27,089 nt of DNA from an uncultured Oscillospiraceae bacterium (GTDB lineage: Bacteria > Bacillota > Clostridia > Oscillospirales > Acutalibacteraceae), in assembly GCA_902478605.1 (NCBI GenBank), contig CABSLQ010000041.1:1-27089 (forward strand). Reading direction: 5' to 3'. Shown here in pieces: positions 7,807 to 15,277 of this stretch. The notes under the pieces are model-generated. The model worked only from the letters and a program-made list of their open reading frames with translations. It was not told the origin of the DNA and searched no databases. Both the position numbers and the translations under genes were made by a program. The stretch's first letter is position 1. Each line of letters begins with the position of its first letter.

Positions 7807-7812
7807 TTCTGT

Positions 7813-8352
7813 TTAGTTGGCAGATTCCTGCGTCAGCTGAAAATTGGAAAAGGCGGCCGTCAGGCCGATCGCCGGGATTTTCAGCGAGATCAGCTGTCCT
7901 GTAGTGGGATCGGACAGAATCTCAAACTGCCCGTTTACCGATTCCCCTTTGGTGGACAGCCCCTTGTCGGTTACGGCAGCGCTGCCCTCTGCCCGAAATC
8001 CCGCATCCAGTGCTTCCATCACGCTGCGGCCCAGGGCGCTTTCGGGTATCTGATCGGGTGTGACGCCGAAAGACAGCGCCCCCATGCGCACCTTGACCTC
8101 TTCCCCGTCCCATTCCATGGACATGCCGTTCAGGGTGGCCGGCTCCTCGAATTCCATCTTGAGCATCCCGGCGGACATACGGGTCAGCCGTCCCTTTATC
8201 TGCATATCCTGATAGGTCATATCCACATCGCAGGAAAACCCGGTGGTCACCGGCTTTTCCGGTTCCTTCGCCGCAGGCGAACAGGCGGTCAATAGCGTCA
8301 GCGCCAGCACAAGGACAAGCGCCAGGCCGAAAAAACGACGGGTCATAGCCAT
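7813..8352 (-). CDS. Small lipoprotein of unknown function
   Basis: Exported and lipid-anchored by its N-terminus: basic MTRRFF, a hydrophobic stretch and the lipobox LTAC followed by SPAAKEPEKP. The mature part (about 155 residues) is a soluble domain with alternating polar/hydrophobic strands, vaguely like LolA/LppX-type lipoproteins of Firmicutes, but I do not recognise the family. Two in-frame ATGs, at 8352 and 8346, both have a GGAG at usable spacing; I give the longer one. It lies just upstream of the end of a dispersed repeat and is transcribed in the same direction as nnr, from which it is separated by a weak hairpin. Confidence 0.75.
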   Translation of the reverse strand: MAMTRRFFGLALVLVLALTLLTACSPAAKEPEKPVTTGFSCDVDMTYQDMQIKGRLTRMSAGMLKMEFEEPATLNGMSMEWDGEEVKVRMGALSFGVTPDQIPESALGRSVMEALDAGFRAEGSAAVTDKGLSTKGESVNGQFEILSDPTTGQLISLKIPAIGLTAAFSNFQLTQESAN

Positions 8353-8417
8353 GCTCCATTTCTCCGGCGGACCAAACTTGACGTTTTCTTCCCACTCCCC
8401 CGTCCGCCGGCGCGAAA

Positions 8418-8460
8418 GGGCCGGGAGCCCCGCGCCCGAACGGACGGCGGCCCCCGGCCC
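8418..8460 (-). terminator. Possible terminator after nnr
   Basis: GGGCCGGG (8418-8425) pairs with CCCGGCCC (8453-8460) around a GC-rich 27-nt loop, 8 nt after the nnr stop codon. On the minus strand only TTT follows, so termination may be weak. Confidence 0.4.
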
Positions 8461-8468
8461 CTAACCCG

Positions 8469-10004
8469 TTATTCCAGGCGCAAAAACAACCCGCCCAGCT
8501 CGTCGATCAAATCGGAGGGCAGCATCGCATGCTGCGACAGGCGTGCCGCCGCGCGGTCGCCCGCCAGTCCATGCAGATGCACGCCGCACATGGCCGCGTG
8601 ATACGGCTCCATTCCCTGCGCCAGGAAGGAGGCGATGAGCCCTGCCAGCGCGTCGCCGCTGCCGCCGGTCGCCATTCCCGCATTGCCCGTTGTATTGATG
8701 AGCAGGGGGCGTCCCGGCGCGGCAATCACCGTGCGGTTGCCCTTAAGCACCACCACGACGCCGTGCTTTTCCGCGTATTGCCGCGCCGCTTCGACACGGT
8801 TTTCCTGCACCTGCGCGACGGTGCTGCCCAGCAGCCGCGCCATTTCGCCGGGATGGGGCGTCAGCACAAGCGGCGCCCGGGTTGTTTTCCCTATATCTAT
8901 ATGCCCTGCTGCCGCATTTATACCATCCGCGTCCAAAACCACCGGACAATCGGCGCACCGCAGCAGATCTTCCACCACAGCGGTCATCTGCCCGCCCGTT
9001 CCCAAGCCGCAGCCGATAAGCAGCGCATTCGTTTTTTTCAGCCGTTCGCGCAGAAGCGGCAGCGCCGCCAGCGCGGTCTGTCCCTCCGGCGTCTCAGGTA
9101 GGGGCACAAACACCGCTTCGGGCAGGCCGGCCGCCATGATCGGGTAAATCGATCGGGGCACCGCCGCCGTCGCCAGTCCCGCGCCGCCGCGCAACGCCGC
9201 CTTGAGCGCGAGCAGGGCCGCGCCCGCCATACCGTAGCTGCCGCATACGGCCAGCACCTGTCCATATGTCCCCTTATGGCTTTCCGAAGCGCGCGGCGAA
9301 AAACAGCGGGCGACCATATCCCAGTCAATAATCGACTGATCCGAGGTGAATTGCGCGAGCAGCCGCTCGTCAATGCCGATGGAGACCACCTCCACGCTGC
9401 CGCACGCGGTGGAAGCGCGGGCAGTCAGCAGACCGGGCTTCATCGCCGTGAAGGTCACCGTGCGATCGGCCAGCAGGGTGTCCGGATCGCACACCCCGGT
9501 ATCGCAGTCCATGCCGCTGGGCACGTCGATGGCCACCGTAATGGCCTCGGAGGTATTGACCATGCGGAATATGGCCCGCATGTAGTCGGGCAGCTCCCCG
9601 TGAAAGCCGATGCCGTACACCGCATCCACCACCAGCGCCGCCTCCCGCACCGCGTCGGAAACCAGATAGGGCTCCGTTTCCAGATTGAGCACGGCGATGT
9701 CGCCCGCGTCCTCGATGCGGCTGAGCGTTTCCCTTGCCTGCGGGCTTTTGGGCCGGCCGCACAGCAGCACCACCGTCACGGCATACCCCTCTTCCTGCAG
9801 CTTGCGGGCGACGACAAAGCCGTCGCCGCCGTTGTTGCCGCTGCCGCACAGGACAACGGTGTTCCGCCCCGCCAGGTTGTCAATCGCGCGGATACGGCGC
9901 GCGGCGGCACTGCCCGCGTTTTCCATCAGACGCAGGTAGTCGAGCCCCTCGTCCACCGCCGCCGCTTCGAGCAGCCGCATCGATTTCGCCGTCAATACTT
10001 TCAT
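8469..10004 (-). CDS. nnr: Bifunctional NAD(P)H-hydrate epimerase / ADP-dependent dehydratase
   Basis: Metabolite-repair enzyme that converts damaged NADHX and NADPHX back to NADH and NADPH. The 511-residue chain has the YjeF_N epimerase domain first (about 1-215: MENAG at 27-31, GSGNNGGDGFVVAR at 54-67, VVDAVYGIG, AIDVPSG) and the carbohydrate-kinase-like dehydratase domain after it (about 235-505: HKGTYGQVLAVCGS, GGAGLAT, LTPHPGEMARLLG and the anion-hole/ATP motif GNAGMATGGSGDALAG). Both domains look complete. AAAGGAT precedes the ATG by 7 nt. Its neighbours are single-gene units and give no further clue. Confidence 0.95.
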   Translation of the reverse strand: MKVLTAKSMRLLEAAAVDEGLDYLRLMENAGSAAARRIRAIDNLAGRNTVVLCGSGNNGGDGFVVARKLQEEGYAVTVVLLCGRPKSPQARETLSRIEDAGDIAVLNLETEPYLVSDAVREAALVVDAVYGIGFHGELPDYMRAIFRMVNTSEAITVAIDVPSGMDCDTGVCDPDTLLADRTVTFTAMKPGLLTARASTACGSVEVVSIGIDERLLAQFTSDQSIIDWDMVARCFSPRASESHKGTYGQVLAVCGSYGMAGAALLALKAALRGGAGLATAAVPRSIYPIMAAGLPEAVFVPLPETPEGQTALAALPLLRERLKKTNALLIGCGLGTGGQMTAVVEDLLRCADCPVVLDADGINAAAGHIDIGKTTRAPLVLTPHPGEMARLLGSTVAQVQENRVEAARQYAEKHGVVVVLKGNRTVIAAPGRPLLINTTGNAGMATGGSGDALAGLIASFLAQGMEPYHAAMCGVHLHGLAGDRAAARLSQHAMLPSDLIDELGGLFLRLE

Positions 10005-10091
10005 AAATATCCTTTCCCCCGTTTCCTGTTAAAAGCAAAAGGGTCCCCGCCTCACCACGGCCGCTGCCGACAGGCGGCTTTGCTTGTGCAA

Positions 10092-10138
10092 GACGGAAAA
10101 TGCGGGCCATATATACGGCCCGCAAGCGCTTTTCCGTC
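10092..10138 (-). terminator. Two-tier hairpin, probable terminator of the 10181-10738 gene
   Basis: GACGGAAAA (10092-10100) pairs with TTTTCCGTC (10130-10138), and inside it TGCGGGCC pairs with GGCCCGCA, with a few unpaired bases on one side. It lies 42 nt after the stop codon of the upstream minus-strand gene and before nnr. There is no long T-run, so it could also be an RNA-stabilising hairpin. Confidence 0.45.
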
Positions 10139-10180
10139 AGGCGTCCAGCATGCAGCATGCCGGCACCATTCCCGTCCGCT

Positions 10181-10738
10181 CTATTTCTCCGCCGCGTCGG
10201 ATACGCCCGCCTGCGCGGCTTTCCTTTTCATCTCCAGCTGTACCAGCTTGTTCAGGCCGCGCTCGAGCGCGTCGAGCACCCGCTGTTCCGGCGCGAAAAC
10301 CACCAGGGTATGGCCGTTTTTCTTGCTGTGATAGTTGAAGCACCAGGTGGCCGCCTCAGCCGACGGCGCGGCCAGCACCACCCGATCGTAGTGCCGGTTG
10401 GCCTGTTCCGCCGCGTTGTAAGGCAGCAGGCTCTCAATTTTGGAACCGGCCACCGAGACAATGCGCTTCCGCTTGCGCTGGGCAACGATCTGATCGATGT
10501 CAATATCGCCGTTGGTCACGCTGTATTCAAACTCCACGTTCTGGCTGGTGATGAGCCACCACGCCCCGTAGCCGATGCCCACCACCAGTATCATCAGCAT
10601 GGGAATAAACAAAAACAGCGCCGCCGTCAGTATCAGCGCCCCCAGCACCACCAGGGCGATAATGCCGTATTCGCGTCCGCCCTTCTTTTTGGCGACGATC
10701 TGCTCCACAAAGGTGTCCATTGTGTCCAAGGTATCCAT
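10181..10738 (-). CDS. Two-TM protein of unknown function (DUF6106-like)
   Basis: The 185-residue protein has a short N-terminus (MDTLDTMDTFVEQIV), a basic KKKGG stretch, two membrane helices in tight succession (about 25-62) and a cytosolic C-terminal domain with SVTNGDIDIDQIVAQRKRKR and a final coiled or amphipathic helix. This looks like the DUF6106 family of clostridia as I remember it; that match is from memory and moderate. The C-terminal domain resembles PH-like membrane-protein domains in pattern only. The ATG at 10738 is preferred because AAGGAG precedes it and the longer frame would run across the promoter. Role unknown. Confidence 0.7.
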   Translation of the reverse strand: MDTLDTMDTFVEQIVAKKKGGREYGIIALVVLGALILTAALFLFIPMLMILVVGIGYGAWWLITSQNVEFEYSVTNGDIDIDQIVAQRKRKRIVSVAGSKIESLLPYNAAEQANRHYDRVVLAAPSAEAATWCFNYHSKKNGHTLVVFAPEQRVLDALERGLNKLVQLEMKRKAAQAGVSDAAEK

Positions 10739-10790
10739 TCGGTTTCCACTCCTTATATAATCCCCGAGCCGCCGCGGCTCATTTGTATAC

Positions 10791-10820
10791 AGTATACCAT
10801 ACCTGCCGAAAGCATTGCAA
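10791..10820 (-). promoter_or_regulatory. Sigma-A promoter of the 10181-10738 gene
   Basis: On the minus strand TTGCAA (10815-10820), an 18-bp spacer and TATACT (10791-10796), with TG one base before the -10 box (extended -10). It is about 50 bp upstream of the start codon. Confidence 0.75.
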
Positions 10821-10893
10821 TGGCTGCAGCGCAAAAAAGCGTAAATTATCCATGAACGGCATGGTGTTTTTATAATATATTTCGGTTTTACTC

Positions 10894-10922
10894 TTGAATA
10901 AAAATAGGATATATGCTACACT
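10894..10922 (+). promoter_or_regulatory. Sigma-A promoter of the PRTase-like gene
   Basis: TTGAAT (10894-10899), a 17-bp AT-rich spacer and TACACT (10917-10922), preceded by AT-rich sequence that could act as an UP element. The expected transcript start is near 10929. Confidence 0.7.
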
Positions 10923-10928
10923 AAATAA

Positions 10929-10959
10929 AAAGCGGCCGCGGGGGAATCCCGGCCGCTTT
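10929..10959 (+). promoter_or_regulatory. 5'-terminal mRNA hairpin before the ribosome binding site
   Basis: AAAGCGGCCG (10929-10938) pairs with CGGCCGCTTT (10950-10959). The stem starts where transcription is predicted to begin and ends 1 nt before GGAGGAGG. There is no T-run, so it is not a usual terminator; it may protect the 5' end or keep the Shine-Dalgarno open. Confidence 0.5.
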
Positions 10960-10972
10960 GGAGGAGGAGCTT

Positions 10973-11611
10973 ATGGAACACAGAATGCAGACCATCCTTT
11001 GCCGGCAGGATAAAGCGGTCAAAATCGGGGTAATCCCCGGCCATTTTGCCACCAATCACTCCCACGTCAACTATTACATCGATCTGACCGCCGTCAAAAG
11101 CCAGTATCAGATGGCGCAAAGCGGCGCCCAGGTGCTCGCCCGCGCCTATCAGACGGGCACCCCGGTGGATACCATCATCTGCCTCGAGGGTACCGAGATG
11201 CTCGGGGCTTTTCTCGCACGCGAGCTGTCACAGGCCGGGCCTTCCCTGAGCGCGGGGCGGGACATCTGCGTCATCACGCCTGAGCTCAACGCCAACAACC
11301 AGATGATCTTCCGGGACAACACCCAGCGCATGGTTTGGAACCGGGAGATCCTCCTGCTCATTGCCTCCGTCTCCACCGGCAAAACGATCAACCGCTCGCT
11401 CGAATGCCTGCAGTATTACAGCGGCCGGCTCGTGGGTATTGCCGCCGTGTTCAGTGCTGTCAGTGAGGCGCACGGACTGCCGATCCATTCTCTCTTCGGC
11501 CCGCAGGATATTCCGGGGTACGAAACCCATCTGTCCCACGAATGTCCCCAGTGCCGGAACAAGCAGAAAATCGACGCCATTGTCAACAGCTTCGGCTATT
11601 CCAAGGTGTGA
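10973..11611 (+). CDS. Phosphoribosyltransferase-like protein
   Basis: The 212 residues follow the type I phosphoribosyltransferase plan (orotate PRTase-like): a hood/N-terminal part, the core strand VDTIICLEGTEMLGA (65-79), and the equivalent of the PRPP loop LLLIASVSTGKT (127-138). The acidic pair usually preceding this loop (DD/ED) is missing, so PRPP binding or catalysis may be altered. The C-terminus carries HECPQCRNKQKIDAIV, a lone CxxC at 191-194 that might bind metal. It has no N-terminal winged helix, so it is not a PurR-type repressor. AGGAGG is 6 nt before the ATG. Single-gene unit with its own promoter and terminator. Substrate unknown. Confidence 0.75.
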   Translation: MEHRMQTILCRQDKAVKIGVIPGHFATNHSHVNYYIDLTAVKSQYQMAQSGAQVLARAYQTGTPVDTIICLEGTEMLGAFLARELSQAGPSLSAGRDICVITPELNANNQMIFRDNTQRMVWNREILLLIASVSTGKTINRSLECLQYYSGRLVGIAAVFSAVSEAHGLPIHSLFGPQDIPGYETHLSHECPQCRNKQKIDAIVNSFGYSKV

Positions 11612-11624
11612 GAACCCGCACGGG

Positions 11625-11662
11625 AGCCCGGCGCATATTTTATTTTGCGCCGGGCTTTTTTT
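11625..11662 (+). terminator. Intrinsic terminator after the PRTase-like gene
   Basis: An 11-bp stem (11625-11635 with 11646-11656), a 10-nt AT-rich loop and a run of seven Ts, 13 nt after the stop codon. Confidence 0.93.
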
Positions 11663-11674
11663 ATGCGCCAAATA

Positions 11675-11683
11675 TGGTATACT
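11675..11683 (+). promoter_or_regulatory. Extended -10 promoter of the DUF885 gene
   Basis: TGGTATACT has the TGn extension directly before a good -10 box. No clear -35 box is seen 17 bp upstream, where the T-run of the preceding terminator lies. The gene starts at 11762. Confidence 0.55.
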
Positions 11684-11698
11684 GATACTGCATGTATC

Positions 11699-11738
11699 CG
11701 GCCGGGAGGGAACGGCAGAGTCAGCACGCTCCCGGCCG
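11699..11738 (+). promoter_or_regulatory. 5'-UTR hairpin before the DUF885 gene
   Basis: CGGCCGGGAG (11699-11708) pairs with CTCCCGGCCG (11729-11738) around a 20-nt loop. It begins about 10 nt after the predicted transcript start and ends shortly before AGAGGTGA, the ribosome binding site. Confidence 0.45.
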
Positions 11739-11761
11739 ATAGGTATAAGAGGTGAATCGTG

Positions 11762-13543
11762 ATGCATCGATGGATACGTTATATGCGGCGCGGGGTCGCC
11801 GCCTTTGTGATCGCCGGCGCGCTGCTTATTGGGACGGGGCTCGGCTATACCCTGACGCCGCAGCGGCATTTTGATGCCTTCGTGGAGCAGCTGCCCGCCC
11901 TGCTGGTGGCGCCGGACGACATGTCCCTGCCCTTCCTGTTTGCCGATCCCACCGCGTACGGCGTTGCAATCGAGCCGGCGGCGCTGCCGTACGGCGACGA
12001 ATCCGACTGGGAAGACAGCCTGGACGGCGTGCGCTTTCTGCAGGGGGTACTGGATCATTTTGAGCCGGAGGACCTGTCGGCCTCCTCCCGTCTGACGCGG
12101 GATATTCTGCAGGACTGGCTGGAACGGCAGCGGCTGACGGCGGAACACTACTGGCTGAGCACCGGTTACCTCGGCAGCTTCACCGGCTTTCAGGCGCAGC
12201 TTCCCCTGCTGCTCACCGAATACCCCGTCCGCCGGCAAAACGACATCGACGGCCTGTTCCACATGCTCGAGACAGCGGAAGAAACCTTTGTCCAGTACGC
12301 CGCCCTCGAACGGCAGCGGCAGGAAAACGGCGCCGGGCTCAGCCGCACCATCCTTGCGCGCGTCATCGAGCAGTGCGAAACCTTTCAGGATTCCGACGTT
12401 TCCTTTCTCGTGGACGCTTTCTCCGCCAAGGTGGACGCGGCGGATTTTCTCTCCGCACAGGATAAGGAAGCGTATAAGGCAACGGGCAAAGCCCTAATAG
12501 AAAACAATCTGCGCCAGGCCTATCGCCGGCTGGGCGAGGAGCTTTCCTCCATTGAAAACGCGCCGGAGGACGGCGGTCTTGCCGAAAGGCCGGGCGGCCA
12601 GGCGTTTTACCAGGCGCTGTTTCAGCAGACCACCGGCAGCGACATGACCATCGAAGAGGCGGAAGCCTGGCTGACCGAACGCCTTGAACAGTATCTGGGC
12701 GAATTTACCCTTTTGACGCTCTCCCTTGCCAAAAGCGACCCCGAGGGACTGACCGCCTATATGCAGGCGGGGCAGCCTGCCTACGGCGAATTTGAAAGCG
12801 CGGAACAAAATCTCGACTATTTGCGGGAGGCCATGCTGGCCGATTATCCCGATGTGGCCAATCTGTCCTATGCCATCCATACGGTGCCCGACGCCATGAA
12901 GGACAATTTCTCCCCCGCCGCCTATCTGCGCTCCCCCATCGATCAGCCGGACGGCACGCCCGAGTCGATTTATATCAACGGTGCTTACTCGCCCTCCATC
13001 TTTCCCACCGTTGCGCATGAAGGCTATCCGGGGCATATGTATCAGAACGCCTTTTTCAAGGCACAGAAACTGCCCGCCGTGCGGTATATCCTCGACTACA
13101 ACGGCTACACCGAGGGATGGGCCACCTATGTGGAGAACCGCAGCGACCGATACGCGCAGGACAGCGATGTCGCCGCGCTGCACAACGCCTCGCAGCGGGC
13201 GGTGCAGATGGTGATCTGCCTGCTCGATATCGGCATCCACTATCATGGCTGGGACCTCGAAGAAAGCGCCGCTTTTGTCGGGCAATATCTGAATATACCC
13301 GAAGAAAGCATGCGTGAGCAGTACCTGCTGCACGTGGAAACGCCGACCAACTACCTGCAGTATTATTTTACCGGGGCGCAGCTGGAAGAGATGCGCCGGC
13401 AGGCGGAGCAGGAGCTGGGCGACGCCTTTTCCGCGGTGGAATTCCATCGGGTGCTGCTGGCAACCGGCCCCGCCCCTCTCGGCATCCTGCAGCAGCAGGT
13501 AGACAACTGGGTGGTCTCGGTACAAGCGAAGGCGGCCGCCTGA
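11762..13543 (+). CDS. DUF885-family metallopeptidase-like protein, membrane anchored
   Basis: Probable zinc peptidase. The 593-residue protein starts with basic residues and one hydrophobic segment (about 12-30) that should act as signal anchor or signal peptide, so the rest lies outside the membrane. The C-terminal half has HEGYPGH (419-425), the family variant of HExxH with two candidate zinc histidines and the catalytic Glu, and EGWATYVE (451-458), which should supply the third ligand. Length and motif order match DUF885 proteins. The ATG at 11762 is preferred to the GTG at 11759 because of the AGAGGTGA spacing. Substrate unknown. It has its own promoter and leader hairpin, and no canonical terminator follows, only the repeat region. 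Confidence 0.88.
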   Translation: MHRWIRYMRRGVAAFVIAGALLIGTGLGYTLTPQRHFDAFVEQLPALLVAPDDMSLPFLFADPTAYGVAIEPAALPYGDESDWEDSLDGVRFLQGVLDHFEPEDLSASSRLTRDILQDWLERQRLTAEHYWLSTGYLGSFTGFQAQLPLLLTEYPVRRQNDIDGLFHMLETAEETFVQYAALERQRQENGAGLSRTILARVIEQCETFQDSDVSFLVDAFSAKVDAADFLSAQDKEAYKATGKALIENNLRQAYRRLGEELSSIENAPEDGGLAERPGGQAFYQALFQQTTGSDMTIEEAEAWLTERLEQYLGEFTLLTLSLAKSDPEGLTAYMQAGQPAYGEFESAEQNLDYLREAMLADYPDVANLSYAIHTVPDAMKDNFSPAAYLRSPIDQPDGTPESIYINGAYSPSIFPTVAHEGYPGHMYQNAFFKAQKLPAVRYILDYNGYTEGWATYVENRSDRYAQDSDVAALHNASQRAVQMVICLLDIGIHYHGWDLEESAAFVGQYLNIPEESMREQYLLHVETPTNYLQYYFTGAQLEEMRRQAEQELGDAFSAVEFHRVLLATGPAPLGILQQQVDNWVVSVQAKAAA

Positions 13544-13734
13544 TCGGGGGTCCCGCCTGTTTCCTTTATCTTCTCTTTCCGCGTCCGGCAATACGTCGAC
13601 TTTCCCGCCACATCGCTGAGCCATGAAAAAGACCTTCTCCATATTTTTCGTTGGTTGGCTCCCTTAACTTGAATCTATATCTAAGCCATTTCCTTTCCAT
13701 TGGCCGAGCCGATGGATCCCCAACGCAACAAAAA
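13544..13734. other. Gene-free, AT-richer stretch
   Basis: No ORF with a ribosome binding site or recognisable domain was found on either strand. Pyrimidine-rich at the start and noticeably less GC-rich than its neighbours from about 13620 to 13700. It leads into the hairpin array. Confidence 0.5.
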
Positions 13735-13763
13735 GGCACGGTTTTGCAGACGCAAAACCGTGC

Positions 13764-13815
13764 CTTCAGCTTGTCAAAGAAGTCTCGCATGCGAGACTTC
13801 TTTGACAAGCTGAAG
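13764..13815. repeat. Perfect 52-bp palindrome
   Basis: Both arms read CTTCAGCTTGTCAAAGAAGT and continue to the central GCATGC, with no mismatch and no loop; the axis is between 13789 and 13790. Its half contains the 18-nt module also found at 38-55. It looks like two repeat ends fused head to head. Confidence 0.92.
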
Positions 13816-13853
13816 CCGAAAGTGGGGAAAACCGGATGATTTTCCCCACTTTC

Positions 13854-13955
13854 GGCCGCCTGAAGGCTGCTTTGATCCGCTTCGCTCGACGCGGAGTGGG
13901 GAACCCTGATGGTTCCCCCTCCACACCTCCTCTTCCTTCCGATGCTTTTTTGACA
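13854..13955 (-). repeat. Dispersed hairpin repeat, copy 2
   Basis: Its reverse complement matches copy 1 at 7687-7806 with a few substitutions. It lacks the internal GCCGTACG/CGTACGGC hairpin of copy 1. The GGGGAACC/GGTTCCCC stem is at 13898-13905 and 13911-13918. Like copy 1 it lies between converging genes. Confidence 0.8.
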
Positions 13956-13996
13956 ATCTGAAGGCACGGTTTTGCAGACGCAAAACCGTGCCTTCT

Positions 13997-15259
13997 TTAT
14001 TTCCCGATATCCTTGCGGTAATGGGCGTTTTCAAACGCAATCTTGCTCACGGCGGCATACGCCTTGTCCAAGGCTTCCGGCAGGGTGGCCGCCACCGCCG
14101 TCACACCGAGCACCCGCCCGCCGTTCGTGACAAAGCGCCCGCCTTGCAGCTTGGTGCCCGCGTGGTAAATCGCATACACGTCATCCCGCTGTCCCGCATT
14201 GTCCAGTCCCGAGATGGGCAGGCCCTTGGGATAGGAGGCGGGATACCCGCCCGAGGCCATCACCACGCAGGCACAGGCCTCTTCCTTCCAGCGAATATCC
14301 AGCGAGTCGAGCCGCTCGTCCCGCACCGCCTCGATAATCTCGATCAGATCCGTCTCCAGACGGGGCAGCACCACCTGCGTTTCCGGGTCGCCGAACCGGC
14401 AGTTGTACTCGATCACCTTGGGGCCGTCGGGCGTTATCATCAGCCCGAAAAAGAGGCAGCCCTTGAAGGGCCGGCCCTCTTTGGCCATGGCGTCCACCGT
14501 GGGCTGGAAAATATGCTCCATGCACCAGGCGGCATGCTCCTCGGTGTAATACGGGTTGGGGCTGATGGTGCCCATGCCGCCCGTGTTGGGCCCCATGTCG
14601 CCGTCAAAGGCGCGCTTGTGATCCTTGGCGGAGACCATTGGTTTAACCGTCCTGCCGTCGGTAAAGGCAAGCACCGATACCTCGGGACCGGTGAGGAATT
14701 CCTCCACCACGACCCGGCTGCCCGACGCGCCGAAAACGCGATCCTCCATGATCTCCTTGACCGCCTGCCGGGCCTCCTCGTAATTGTCGCAGAGGATGAC
14801 CCCCTTGCCCAGAGCCAGGCCGTCCGCCTTGATGACCGCCGGATACTTGTCCTGCCGGCGGATATAGGCCAGCGCCTCAGCCGGCTGATCGAACACTTCG
14901 TAGCCGGCGGTGGGAATGCCGTATTGTTTCATCAGGTTTTTGGAAAACACCTTGCTACCTTCGAGAATGGCCGCGTTCGCGCGCGGGCCGAAGGCCGCGA
15001 TGCCTTCCGCCTCCAGCGCGTCCACCATGCCGGCCACCAGCGGATCGTCCGGCGCAACAAACACCAGATCGACCCGCAGCTTTTTGGCCAGCGCCACCGC
15101 GCCGGGCAGATCGGTCGCCGCCACATCGAAGCACTGGGCGTCCTTTGCGATGCCGCCGTTGCCGGGGGTGCAGTACAGCTTGCCGCAGCGGGGGCTTTCC
15201 TTCAGTTTGCGTACGATGGCGTGCTCGCGGCCGCCGCCGCCGACCACCAGAATATCCAT
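13997..15259 (-). CDS. purD: Phosphoribosylamine-glycine ligase (GARS)
   Basis: Second step of purine synthesis: ATP-dependent joining of phosphoribosylamine and glycine to GAR. The 420 residues match the family length: VVGGGGREHAI at 5-15, the LYCTPGNGG region, the ATP-grasp core with GPRANAAILEGSK, KADGLALGKGV, FLTGPEVSVLAF, and the active-site stretch DHKRAFDGDMGPNTGGMG and EYNCRFGDPETQV. It is the last gene of the purine operon, 18 nt after the AICAR formyltransferase, with AAGGCGGG before the ATG. The stop codon abuts the hairpin array. Confidence 0.97.
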   Translation of the reverse strand: MDILVVGGGGREHAIVRKLKESPRCGKLYCTPGNGGIAKDAQCFDVAATDLPGAVALAKKLRVDLVFVAPDDPLVAGMVDALEAEGIAAFGPRANAAILEGSKVFSKNLMKQYGIPTAGYEVFDQPAEALAYIRRQDKYPAVIKADGLALGKGVILCDNYEEARQAVKEIMEDRVFGASGSRVVVEEFLTGPEVSVLAFTDGRTVKPMVSAKDHKRAFDGDMGPNTGGMGTISPNPYYTEEHAAWCMEHIFQPTVDAMAKEGRPFKGCLFFGLMITPDGPKVIEYNCRFGDPETQVVLPRLETDLIEIIEAVRDERLDSLDIRWKEEACACVVMASGGYPASYPKGLPISGLDNAGQRDDVYAIYHAGTKLQGGRFVTNGGRVLGVTAVAATLPEALDKAYAAVSKIAFENAHYRKDIGK

Positions 15260-15277
15260 GCGGTTCCCGCCTTTCGC

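Larger units (their letters stand above)
13735..13995. repeat. Array of inverted repeats between convergent genes
   Basis: In order: a 30-nt hairpin (13735-13764, 13-bp stem, loop AGAC); a perfect 52-bp palindrome (13764-13815); a hairpin with a 17-bp stem and 8-nt loop (13815-13831 with 13840-13856); a dispersed-repeat copy holding the GGGGAACC hairpin (13854-13955); and an exact second copy of the first 30-nt hairpin (13963-13992), whose stem here extends to 16 bp (13960-13995). The pieces are joined by variants of TTTGACAAGCTGAAG. No transposase is present. The array ends 1 nt before the purD stop codon and lies downstream of the DUF885 gene, so it follows both transcripts. Confidence 0.85.

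Noticed and set aside
13651..13839. 62-codon plus-strand frame through the hairpin array
   Set aside because: It consists of translated repeat modules (FFDKLK) and has no convincing ribosome binding site.
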